In this document: positions 24,177-33,836 of the stretch, piece by piece
Layout: each line of letters opens with the position of its first letter
Position numbering within the stretch: position 1 is the first letter of the stretch
Source: Desmodesmus armatus
Lineage: Eukaryota; Chlorophyta; Chlorophyceae; Sphaeropleales; Scenedesmaceae
Length of the DNA stretch: 64,000 bases
Assembly (NCBI GenBank): GCA_007449985.2
Contig: VIIQ02000157.1
Location: forward strand, 124,001 to 188,000
Direction: 5' to 3'
Made by a program: the position numbers and the translations under genes
Notes under the pieces: generated by a model
What the model saw: the letters and a program-made list of their open reading frames with translations, nothing else
The model's database searches: none
What the model was told of the DNA's origin: nothing

Positions 24177-25198
24177 TGGCGCGTGCGGATGCAAATGGTC
24201 TGCCTTGCGCTGTCTGCAAGGTGCACTCTCTGGCAGCGGATGCTGGCATGATGGGTGTTCCTTTTGTGGGCACAAGCAGCAAGTGTGCCCAGTGTGCACA
24301 AGCTCAGGGGTCGTGGGGGGGTTGGTGCATGTTGTCCTGGGTTGATAGTTGGCGCTTGGTTGCTTGGCAGTCTTCAAGTTGGCTTGCAGTGAGTTGATGT
24401 TGAGTTGTCTTTCACGTGCTCAGGTGTTGATTGTGGAGCGACAGGGTGACTGTGTGAGCTCAGGCCCTGGCTTATGTCTTTGTACTTGTGCGTGTCATGT
24501 GGGCCTTGAATGGCAGAAGTGTTGATGCCCACCATGTTGGTAGCAACTGGTGATGGGGGGGGGGGGTTCCTCCCTCACTGTGTGAGTGTTTCTGTAGCTT
24601 ATACAGCGACCAGCATGAGCTGGTTCAGGGCTTGCGCAAGCGTCACTGGAAGTGCGCATGCACACTTACAGTGTCGCAGGATCCTCAAGGTACCCTGAGA
24701 TATCGAGGGCTGCGCAGTGAGAATCTGCAATATTCTGCACACTATATCCACACTGTCATATCCACAATGTCATGATCCCTGCACTACATACTACAGTGTA
24801 CATGCACAGTGCTCAATGTACATTTTGGTGGTGTACAGACAATGTGGGAAGTACCAGCGACCCCAATACAGCTGCTGCTGCACATGTGTGGCTGTCACTA
24901 CTGACACGAAGGTATATGTGAAGGTTTGTCGGTGTTACACACGAACGTATGTGCGATGATTTTCCCAAGTTACAAAACGTAACAAGGACGTTTGTTCCAT
25001 TATAGCGCTCTGCTGAACGCAACAACGACACCAGCAGCAGCAGCAGTCCCAGATCAAACAAGACGTTGGGGAAAGAAGGTTGTTAACGCTCATCATCCAT
25101 CAGCTCACCGCTTCTCTTTTTGTCAGAATTCGCGGTTGTGGAGCTAGCTTGTCAAGCAGCCCTCAGATTGATATCCGCAGGGGGGGCAGATCATCTAG
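24177..25198. other. Intergenic region
   Basis: Begins with the 3' flank of F-box B, related to the flank of A. A G run lies near 24546-24557. No coding signal or RNA gene recognised. Confidence 0.5.
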
Positions 25199-25783
25199 AT
25201 GCAGCAGCAGCAGCAGGATGAGCTGGATGAGATTGAGGGTTGTATCTGGGGTGCACAGGCAGTTGCAGATACTGCACAGTTCAGAGCTAGTATAGCTGCT
25301 GAGCATGCTCAGCCGAGACGTGGGCCGGCAGCACAGCGAGGGCGCAGCACAGCGCGTACAGAAACAGGCAGGAGGCGTGCCGCCAGTGCACCAGGAGAGC
25401 GCCAGTCCCGCAGACAGCGCACAGGGTCCAGGGACGGCCGGCCAGCGGCAGGTCCTGGCAGGGGCAGCGGCTGGAATGCCAGCACGGCAGCACGAGCAGG
25501 GGCTGGTGACCTGCCCCCAGAGCCACAGGCCACTGATGCCGATCTGCAAGCAGACGCAGATGCACAGGCAGCTGCCTTCAGTGCTTTCAGGCAGGAGATG
25601 CAAGCTGAGAATGACAGGTGTCAGGAAGAGCTACAAGCAGAAGCAGCAGCAGCAGCAGCAGATGCTGCCAACAGGCCCTCTGATTTGGAGAATCAGGGAA
25701 TGAAAGTTGTTGGTAATGACTCAAGGAGTGCCCCTGTGGAGCCAGAGAGGGTGCAGACCTGTGGCTGGGGTCCAACAGCTTGA
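25199..25783 (+). CDS. Hypothetical Gln/Ala/Arg-rich protein
   Basis: Open frame of 194 codons from ATG 25199 to a TGA ending at 25783. It starts with a Gln run, has an Arg-rich central part (RRGPAAQRGRSTART-like, basic, possibly nucleic-acid binding or nuclear) and a helical C-terminal third with FSAFRQEMQAENDRCQEELQ, which could form a coiled coil, followed by an Ala run. No family is recognised. The frame is longer than expected for chance in this composition, but a 146-codon frame overlaps on the other strand. It could be a single-exon gene, one exon of a larger gene, or noncoding. Confidence 0.35.
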   Translation: MQQQQQDELDEIEGCIWGAQAVADTAQFRASIAAEHAQPRRGPAAQRGRSTARTETGRRRAASAPGERQSRRQRTGSRDGRPAAGPGRGSGWNASTAARAGAGDLPPEPQATDADLQADADAQAAAFSAFRQEMQAENDRCQEELQAEAAAAAADAANRPSDLENQGMKVVGNDSRSAPVEPERVQTCGWGPTA

Positions 25784-26996
25784 GGAGTCATGGCTATCTT
25801 GTTGCGTGTTGGTGTGAGATGGATTGCCGCACATGCGTGCATCACAGTCGTGTTGCACGCATGGGATGTGGGCTGTAATGTACACTACCACACAGCATCT
25901 GCCTCATCTGATGCTGCAACAACACTCCAGAACACTGTGGCACCTCACAATCAGCTTCAGCCCAGATCGGCCGTCGGACCCAATTTGCTTGATTTGGCCC
26001 CCCAAACCCCCCCAAAACGACCACCGACACAGGCGCAGCACAGCGCCCCACCTGCAACAAGGCTCTCTCACACACATATGACACTGTTTGTGGGTGCCAT
26101 GCTGTAGGAGAGCTGTAACAAACTGTGCTGACCTCCCCCCCCCCCCATGCCTCTCATCACCCACTAGGAATACAGTACAGTGTCTCCTACTTCACTCACT
26201 GACCTGACACCCTGATAGTACGTAGTGTCCAATCACCACAACAGGCTGATCACTGCATTCTCACTGCAGTCTCACACATCTCTAATTCTCACTGCAGTCT
26301 CACACATCTCTACACACGTCAATCCCCTGCTGGACTAACGCTCAGCCTGCTCGACAACTGCGTGGCTACGCCTCCTCTCCCCAGAGCAGGAAGAGCGGAA
26401 GGACAGTACCCGCCTCATCTCCACCGGACTGCACCACTGCAGAAAAAAGGAAGGAAGCAATATCCCAGCACACACAACCCAACCAGCCACACACAGCATG
26501 AGCCCACCCTGCCGACCAACCCCCACAAGCATCTGCGAAGGCCACACGCAGTGACTGGAGAACAGCACCACAAAGTGGGCACGCAGATAAAAGACCAGCG
26601 AACAACGGGAAAAGCACCAAGGGCACACCACCCCACTCAGCTGCACCCTGCTCAGCTACCCTCTTACCCCACTCTGGACATTCAGCAGTCGGCTGGCACC
26701 GCAGCACCCTTTGCATGCGTCCTTCCAGCATACAAGCACAAGCACACAGAACACGAACATCACAAACAAACAACGGCACGCGCAAACACACAGCAGGAAT
26801 AACACATCCAAGCAGCCTGGGACATTTCCATACACAAACAGGCACAAAGGCGGCACTCTGGCAACGCTGACAAACAGACACCGCCATTTGTGCGCACACG
26901 GCACTGCGCACGCTATACCTTCAGGCAACGCAGCATCTGCAGTCCCTGTCCCAAGGTTGCCTAACTACAAGTAAGGCTGACAAGCAGACATCAGGC
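25784..26996. other. Gene-free, A/C-rich stretch
   Basis: Lies between the hypothetical ORF and the 3' end of the Ala-rich minus-strand gene, and probably contains that gene's 3' UTR. A duplicated CTCACTGCAGTCTCACACAT occurs at about 26258-26310. Frames of about 150-180 codons overlap here on both strands, but they are low-complexity and have no recognisable domain. Confidence 0.5.
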
Positions 26997-29905
26997 CTAC
27001 ACAACAGAAAATTGGAAGCCAAGCACCACGCCAGTGACAGAGTCGAAGGCAACAGCCGCCACCGAGTAAGTAGCTGGCAGGGGTAGCGGCTGTGTCTGCT
27101 TCGCCACTAGCAGCGCATACTGTGTGCCAGCAGCCATGCAAAGCAGCTGGGCTGTTGTCTGCAGACCCTGCATATCCCTGAACTCTGGCTGGCTGGTCAG
27201 ACCTAGGACAGTGTACCCGTCAGCCATCAGCAGAGCCTTTGCATTGCTGATGGCTGCTGTCACGACAGGATCCTGCACTGCTGCTGGCTGCTGCTGGGCT
27301 GCGCTGCCTGGAGGGAACCCCTGAAACGCAGCACCAGCTGGTGCTGCAGCTCCCGGTGGCAAGCCCACCGGCACCCAGCCCTGGGGGCAGGCAGCAGCTC
27401 CTGCACCTGCCAGGCCAGACACAGATGCCGCTGCTGCTGCCATCGCTGCCGGCTGCGCGCCTGCCACAAACCCTCCCATACCAACAGGCGCTGGGAAGCC
27501 ACCAGCAGCAGCGTTTGTCAGGGCTGCAGCCGCTGCGGCAGCCAGGTCTGCGGACGGCTGGTTTCCAAATGCTGCAGGTGGTGCATAGCTCCCGGGTGGT
27601 GCTGCTGCATGGGAAGTCCCGTACTGTTGGGCGGCCAACATCATCCCAAACTGAACGGCAGTTGCAACGTCAACCGCTGCTGCTGCAGCGACTTGCTTCT
27701 TGCGGCTGGCGCGCGGCTTCCTGGGGGCCTTGCCAGCGGGCTTGCCAGCGGCCTTGCCAGCGGCCCCAGAGACAACACCTGCTGCTGCAGCTGCTGCCGC
27801 GTGTGCTGCTGTGCCCTGTGCCCCGGCTGCTGCTGCAGCGGCGATGGATGCTGCCAAGGGGTTGGGCACTGCAAACTGCCCCCCAGCAGGATGCGCTGGC
27901 GGTCCCATGGGCCCCCTCGGTGCTGCTGTTGCTGCGCCTCGCTCCGCAGACACACCAGCTGCTGCTGCTGCGGCGGCGGGGTTTGGCATTTGTGAATGCT
28001 GACCCGTAGTAGGGGCCGTTGGCTGCCCCCTCAATGCTGCCACTGCAACCGCCTCCGCTGCCTCGCTCTGCTCAAACGCTTCAAAACCAGCTAGTGCTGC
28101 TGCTGCGGCTGCGGTCGCTGCGGCGGCTTCGGCGTGGAGCGCTGCGTGCTGACCCCCAGCAGGAGGCACCGGCTGCCCCATGGGCGCCGCTGCTGCTGCC
28201 GTAGCAGTTGCTGCGGCCTGCCCTGCACCATCTGCTGCTGCGCCCTGCCCTGCGCCAGCTGCTGCTGGTGCGCTGGCTGCTGCAGGGTTGCGATCTTGTG
28301 AAGGCTCACCCCCTGCAGGCGGTGCATCCCCCTCTGGTCCCACCTCTGCTGGTGTGCGTCCCTCTGTGCCCGCTGCTGCTGCAGTGGCGCCGGGTGCAGC
28401 TGCTGCCTGCACGCCAGCCCCTGGCTCTGTGACAGGTGTGTCTGCACTGGGGTGCGTAGCGGCTGCTGGGTTACCTGCTGCAGCTGCTGCCTGCACTCCA
28501 GCCCCAGGCTCTGTGACAGGTGTGTCTGCACTGGGGTGCGTAGCGGCTGCTGGGTTGCCTGCTGCAGCTGCAGCATCACCGCCCTGCAGGTTTGTACACA
28601 TCAGGAAGGACCATGTTGGTCAAGTATTGAGTGAACATCACGGGCCGCTGCAAGCGCAGGCTGCACCTACATGCATGCGGTGTGAAGCGGGAAAGTGCCA
28701 CAAAGGCCGTGGACTGCAGCAAACATGTACAGAGTTCTCTGGATGGTGCACCACAGGTCACTGGCAAGAGGTTGTGGCATAACCGCAGAGGCTGAAAAGG
28801 GGCCGTCACAGCAGGGTGTGCACTCACCATTACGGCATCCTTCAGGGTGTTGACCAGATGCATGAGGGCGCGGCTGACCTGGGATGCAAACCGTGAGTCT
28901 GCGCTCAACGCATTTGCCAGCGGCCCCACACCATCGACCACAGCAAAGACCGCCTTGTCATGCGTGATCCTTTTGTAGATGCCGCGCTGGGCCTGGGCGG
29001 CATACTCCTCAGGGTGGGTGCTCTCGTGGTTGCCCAGTATTACGCCACCCAGCACGTGGAGGGACGAGCAGCCCAGCAGCTCTCCGGCCTTGATCGCCTG
29101 CAGGGAGGGTGCACAAGGCCACACAGAGCTATCACAAGTGTGCAGTCGCAGCGCTTCCCGGGGGCGCAGAACCTCCCTGCTCCAGTAGGATTCTGATGCA
29201 TCCTGCAGCAAGACGGCTCAACAAGCACTGGCGAACGGTATGCACATCATCATAACTGCCGGTGGCTTGCAGTGGGTTTCAGTGCTCATCAGATGATGTT
29301 GCTGCTGCTGCTGGCCCTGATGGCTTTCGTGCAGCAGACAACGGTCCAGGATGCAAACCCACCTGTAAGTTGTACTTGATGTTGTCCAGCTGCACCCTGT
29401 AGTTGTGCGCAGCCTTCAGGGTCACCTTCTCTGGCTGCTGGCTGCCTGGGCGGCCATCATAGAAGCAGATGGCCGACACCCGGTCCTTTGCCTTCTCCCT
29501 CCTCTTGGCTGCTTTGGAGGGGGGTTTGTCACGTGGGGTTTGACACCATCTGCAGGCAGTCACCCTGTGGAAGAAAACAAGCAGCAAGAGGTCAACAACA
29601 ACTCTCAACTAACCACTAATTCAGGCTGGAGGCAAGGAGCTTGCTCACAACCCGTTCAGACATTACCTTTGCCCATTCTGCACTTGCCCATTCTGGACCA
29701 AACAGTCAGCGTTTGAGCACGTCCAGGGCTGAAGGTTGCCCAAGCTGCTGGGGTGCATCACCCGCCTCCGCTTCCGCCTGCTGCTGTCCTGCCCCGTGCT
29801 GTCCCCTGCGTCATCAACCTCCTCCTCCATCTCCACCTCCTCCTCCCCCTCCCCCAAATCCCCCTCCTCCCCTAGCGGCACACCGAGCCCCTCCAAGCCA
29901 GCCAT
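26997..29905 (-). CDS. Ala-rich nuclear-type protein of unknown function, one-base frameshift
   Basis: Exons (minus): 29905-29667, 29549-29363, 29097-28828, then 28647-26997. The N-terminus is acidic (runs of Glu), followed by a basic SRRKRRRV likely nuclear signal and a Cys pattern C-x4-C...WC across exons 1-2. Exon 3 encodes a conserved-looking block with VDGVGPLANALSADSRF. Exon 4 begins RPVMFTQYLTNMVLPDVYKP and then hits TGA at 28576-28578. Removing one G from the GGG at about 28579-28581 runs straight into a 520-codon Ala/Pro/Gly frame. That frame holds a basic KPRASRKKQ patch and a non-repetitive C-terminal domain (ISNAKALLMADGYTVLGL). With the correction the product is 781 residues. Alternatively, the long frame has its own ATG at 28599-28601. 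Family not recognised. Confidence 0.55.
28395..28570. repeat. 84-bp tandem duplication in the Ala-rich exon
   Basis: Two nearly identical 84-bp units with starts at about 28403 and 28487 encode a 28-residue repeat containing THPSADTPVTEPGAGVQ on the minus strand. The length keeps frame. Confidence 0.9.
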
Positions 29906-30577
29906 GTTTGATCAGCTGATGGGTGCTGATGGGGCAAACCGTCCTGATGGCTGAGGAGGCGTTGCCAGCTTGCAAAGAGATGATCAAACGGCGCTCTGTG
30001 TGTCACATACCTCCTCTTTAGCTATCTGTCTTGTTGCGCAACTCATTTCAAAACGGCCGTTGTTTGGCTTCTGCTAACAACGCCCTTGACTGGGCGTATA
30101 TGCGATGAATCTTCGTTGAAACGTTTCGTAAACTGGAACAAACATCGCATATGCACACCTGTGCATCTTCCAACTTTTATCCTATATACCAGAGTGCCTG
30201 GGTTGGTGGCTGTACAGCCACATGCGACAGCCTGGCAGTCACCAGGGCAGTGGGGAGCCAAGTGTGGTTCATATACCACAAAAGATCCAGATGTCCTGAC
30301 CTGCGAATATTGCAGTTACTCCTGGACCAGTGACCCCATTCAATATCATGCCTCTCAGGGACTGGGCAACTGTCAGAGATTTGAAACGCATCCAGAGCAG
30401 CATGCAAACCCTGGAAAGCTTCGTGCAGGCATTGTGCAGACGTGCAGGCAGGGAAGCTCTCAACCCTCAGCAGACGCTCGCTGCACCTTCTATCCCCCTT
30501 CCCCTTTGGCTGATCACAGTGACGTGCCAGCAGCCTCTGCGATCTTACTACAACAGCGCCGTGCCATCAGCGCCGTG
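29906..30577. promoter_or_regulatory. Divergent intergenic region
   Basis: 672 bp between the start codons of the Ala-rich gene (-) and F-box paralog C (+). It presumably holds both promoters; no specific element recognised. Confidence 0.4.
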
Positions 30578-32320
30578 ATGACGCACCAGACACGGAGTGG
30601 CAGAGCCTTTAAGTATGTGTTCGATGAACAAACCAGCTCCTGGGGAGAGGCATCCGAGGTGCTGCTGGTGAGAGATACAGCTCTAGAGCAGCAGCCTGCA
30701 GTGCCAGCTGCCAGCAGGTATCAGGCGGCATGGTTGCCTCTATTGGACACCACTGATGCTGAACTGCAAGCAACATCTAATCAATGCTTTCTTGGCTGCT
30801 TTTGCTGCAACAGGTGCTGTTGGACCACCTGGACTTCAGCAGTTTGCTCAAAGGCAGGCTGGTGTGCCAGGCGTGGCGTGTCAGCTTCAGCGCCCCTGTC
30901 AAGCAGCTGCAGCTGGAGCAGCCAGGATCAATCAGGACGTCACTCCCCCTGGGGCGCAAGGCAGCTGCAGCCTTCGCCAATGCAACTGCTGTGCGCCTGA
31001 CGCTGTTCAAACCCCTGGAAGCGCCCATTGACCTGACAGCTGATGACGGGGAGGACCAGCAGCCACAGCTGTTTGGTCCTGACAATCTGGGCCGCCCTGC
31101 AGCTGGTGCAGCACTGCTCAGACAACTCAGCAAGGGCTGCCAGCTGCAGCACCTGCAGCTGTGTGAAGACATCAGCCGGACATGCACCTGCCTGCCTGCC
31201 TTGCTCAAACCAGTGCCGCAGCTGCTTGTGCTGGACCTCAGCTGCTGTGCCCACCAGCCAGCCGACCTGCTGGTGCTGGCACAGCATGCGCCTGGGCTGC
31301 AGGAGCTGCTGCTGCACTGCCAGGCCTTCACCACCCTGTCAGGGCGGCGCATCAGGCACGGCAACCCGGAATGGGGCAGGCACCGCGGCAACACACGCTA
31401 CAGGCCGGAACACCTGGCTGCATTGGCGCTCCTGCCACAGCTGCAGCTGCTGGAGTGCCCTATGCCATCCAGTTATGGAAACAAGCAACACGCCACTGAC
31501 TGTAAGTGACCGCGGACCGGCCACCATGCGGGGTTTAGCGCCCAGGGGCATGTGTGGGCAGCCCGCTGTACTACTCAATTTTTGAGGAAGGGCCTTCTGC
31601 AACAGGAAGCACCTCAGCATGATCAGTTTAGTCATGCACACTAACCTTGGCTTCTTGTGCTGCCTTGCTGCAGGGTTCAACGCTGTGGGCAGCCTCACCA
31701 GCCTGACCGGCCTGCATGTGATTCGGCACGGGGAGTTTGATTCACGTCCTCCCGTAACAACGCTAACAGCACTGTCACGACTGACTCGGCTGAGGGCGCT
31801 GAGGTGTGATGCTGGCAAGGGGCGCGCAAACGTCAAGACATGCTTTGACCCAGACAGTGCGAAAATTGCAGAAGCTGACGAGATAGCGGACGCAAAGTGC
31901 TGGGGCACTGTCCTGCCTTGCATGCGCCACCTCACACGCTTGGAGCTCGTGGGAGCAGCTGCTAGTGACGCATTCCTGTGTGCTATTGGGAGCTGTGGGT
32001 CACAGCTGCAGCGGTTGGTGCTTGAGAGCAGAGTGTGGCTGTCAGGGTCTAGCCAGAAGGGGGCAGATGCCATTGCACATGTTGGTCACATTGAGTTGTT
32101 GTCTACAAGTGGGGGAAAGCCCACTGGCTTCAGCTGCTCACAAAACCTACAGCTGCTGCAGCTGCCGGGTTTGAAGCGCTGCACTCTGTGCTGCTGGAGA
32201 TTGTCAGGGTCAGACAGCATCGAGAGGCAGGGAGGTTTCTGTTGGAGTCTGGAGTTGTGCGACTGCACTGGGTGCCGGGAAAGGCGATTTGCCCGATTGA
32301 CTAGCCTTGTGCCTCTGTGA
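30578..32320 (+). CDS. F-box/leucine-rich protein, paralog C
   Basis: Intact copy with exons 30578-30667, 30814-31501, 31674-32320; 1425 nt, 474 residues. Start MTHQTRSGRAFKYVF, then VLLDHLDFSSLLKGRLVCQ (F-box-like) and Leu-rich repeats shared with A and B. Exons 1 and 2 have the same lengths as in B and A respectively (90 and 688 nt). Exon 3 is longer because of an insertion around GAPGRANVKTCF-like sequence and a different tail after CDCTGC. An AATAAA sits at 32342-32347, only 22 nt after the stop. It lies 6.4 kb beyond paralog B, with two unrelated genes between them. Confidence 0.8.
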
Positions 32321-32639
32321 ACACCCACGCTTGTGTGGAAGAATAAAGTATTGCACATCGGCACAGTGACCACTGCACCTGGTTTTGAGTTGCATTGTCA
32401 CTAATGCCTTTTTCAATGCATTCTTGTACTCATATGTGTGTGATGTCAGTTCCCAGGCCATTGTCAAGTCAATGTGCCTAGTACTTGGCTGCTGCGGCAT
32501 TGGTGTCTGTCTGTCGGTGCATCTTGTCGGCAATCCTTGTTTATGTAGCAGCAAGCCCAAGGAGGGTATGACAATACCCCCTTCTACTTGTCCTAGTCTG
32601 TCCAGGACTTGTCTGTTGGTCTGAGTAGGTTCTTCTGGC

Positions 32640-33836
32640 CTGTCTGGGTGACTACCTTAGAAAATAATCAACCCCCCAGCCCACCCCCTAGAGCCCTTGT
32701 CTGAGCTGTCCCTACAGTTTGGGCTGTCTGGCCTGTCTGGGTGACTACCTTGAAAAATTTTCAACCCCCCAGCCCACCCCCTGGAGCCCTTGTCTAGGCT
32801 GTCCCTACAGTCTGGGCTGTCTGGCCTGTCTGGGTGACTACCTTGAAAAATTTTCAACCCCCCAGCCCACCCCCTAGAGCCCTTGTCTGGGCTGTCCCTA
32901 CAGTCTGGGCTGTCTGGCCTGTCTGGGTGACTACCTTGGAAAATTTTCAACCCCCCAAGCCCACCCTCTGGAGCCCTTGTCTGGGCTGTCCCTACAGTCT
33001 GGGCTGTCTGGCCTGTCCGAGACATTTCACAATTCTCCTAACCCCCCAGCCCACCCCCCAGAGCCCTTGTCTGGGCTGTCCCTGCTGTCGGGGTTGTCGG
33101 AAGTGTCTAAGACGATTCCACATGCGATTGTCACAGACTAATTAACACGTAAACCCTAAACCCTGTGCCCCCCTCCCACCCCCCAGAACCAAGAAACCCT
33201 AAACTGTCCGTAGGGGCTTCGCCGAGCCAGAAACCCTAATCTAGGCGCCAAAACCCTAACAGATACCCAAAACCCTAACACTCCAGCACTGCATCCTTTG
33301 GTGGCTGCTGCTGACAGCTGTGGACCGTGGAGCCCTACGGGCTCCACAGTACCCCACAGCCGTCAGCGCAAGCCACCAAAGAAACCAGCGTGCTGGACTG
33401 ATAGGGTTTTGTGTAGCAGTCATGGTTATGGCGACAGGAGTAGGGTTTCTGGCTTGGCTCCGCTGGCTGTGACGCTTGTCAGTTGACAACTACTGGACAA
33501 TGTGGCTGGGGGGTTGAAATTGTCCCAAGGGGGTGGCCTCAGACGGCCCAGACGGTCCAGACAGCCCAGACAGCAGGGACAGCCCAGACAAGGGGGCTGG
33601 GGGTTGAAATTGTCCCAAGGGGATTGCCTCAGACGGTCCAGACAGCCCAGACTGTAGGGACAGCCCAGACAAGGGCTCCAGGGGGTGGCTGAGGGGTTGA
33701 ATTTTTTCTAAAGGGATTGCCTCAGACAGTCCAGACAGCAGGGACGGCCCAGACAAGGGGGCCATGAGCCCTGGGAGGGGGGTTGAGATTTTTTCTAAGG
33801 GGTTTGCCTCAGACAGGTTGATGTTGGCTCAGACAC
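32640..33836. repeat. 1.2-kb foldback structure: inverted 93-bp repeat arrays around a palindrome
   Basis: Left arm 32650-33120: units exactly 93 bp apart (GTGACTACC at about 32649, 32742, 32835, 32928), each with CCCTTGTCTGGGCTGTCCCTACAG. Right arm 33500-33836: the same unit, more diverged, in reverse orientation (CTGTAGGGACAGCCCAGACA). Between them, 33220-33336 and 33338-33462 form a ~120-nt inverted repeat centred at 33337 (GTGGAGCCC-TAC-GGGCTCCAC), containing AAACCCTAA motifs. The 93-bp length is divisible by three, which creates a repetitive 122-codon frame on the minus strand that is not a gene. Confidence 0.85.
33150..33275. repeat. Interstitial telomere-like CCCTAAA motifs
   Basis: Scattered AAACCCTAAACCC, AAACCCTAAAC, AAACCCTAATC and AAAACCCTAACA motifs on the plus strand inside the foldback structure; mirror AGGGTTT motifs occur at 33402-33450. 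The plant/green-algal telomere unit is TTTAGGG. The copies are degenerate and spaced, not a true tandem array. Confidence 0.7.

Noticed and set aside
25163..25603. 146-codon minus-strand frame opposite the hypothetical ORF
   Set aside because: Cys/Pro-rich shadow of the plus-strand frame, whose composition looks more protein-like.
26362..26911. Frames of about 146 and 181 codons on opposite strands
   Set aside because: Low complexity, mutually overlapping, no recognisable domain or splice context.
27124..28002. Long Ala/Gly/Pro frames on the plus strand opposite the Ala-rich gene
   Set aside because: GCN-rich codons give open frames on both strands; only the minus frame has upstream exons in phase and a non-repetitive C-terminal domain.
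32657..33025. 122-codon repetitive frame on the minus strand
   Set aside because: It exists only because the 93-bp satellite unit is divisible by three; same repeated peptide, no start context, no domain.
32640..33836. CRISPR-like array
   Set aside because: Regular 93-bp spacing, but repeats are contiguous without unique spacers, in a eukaryotic genome.
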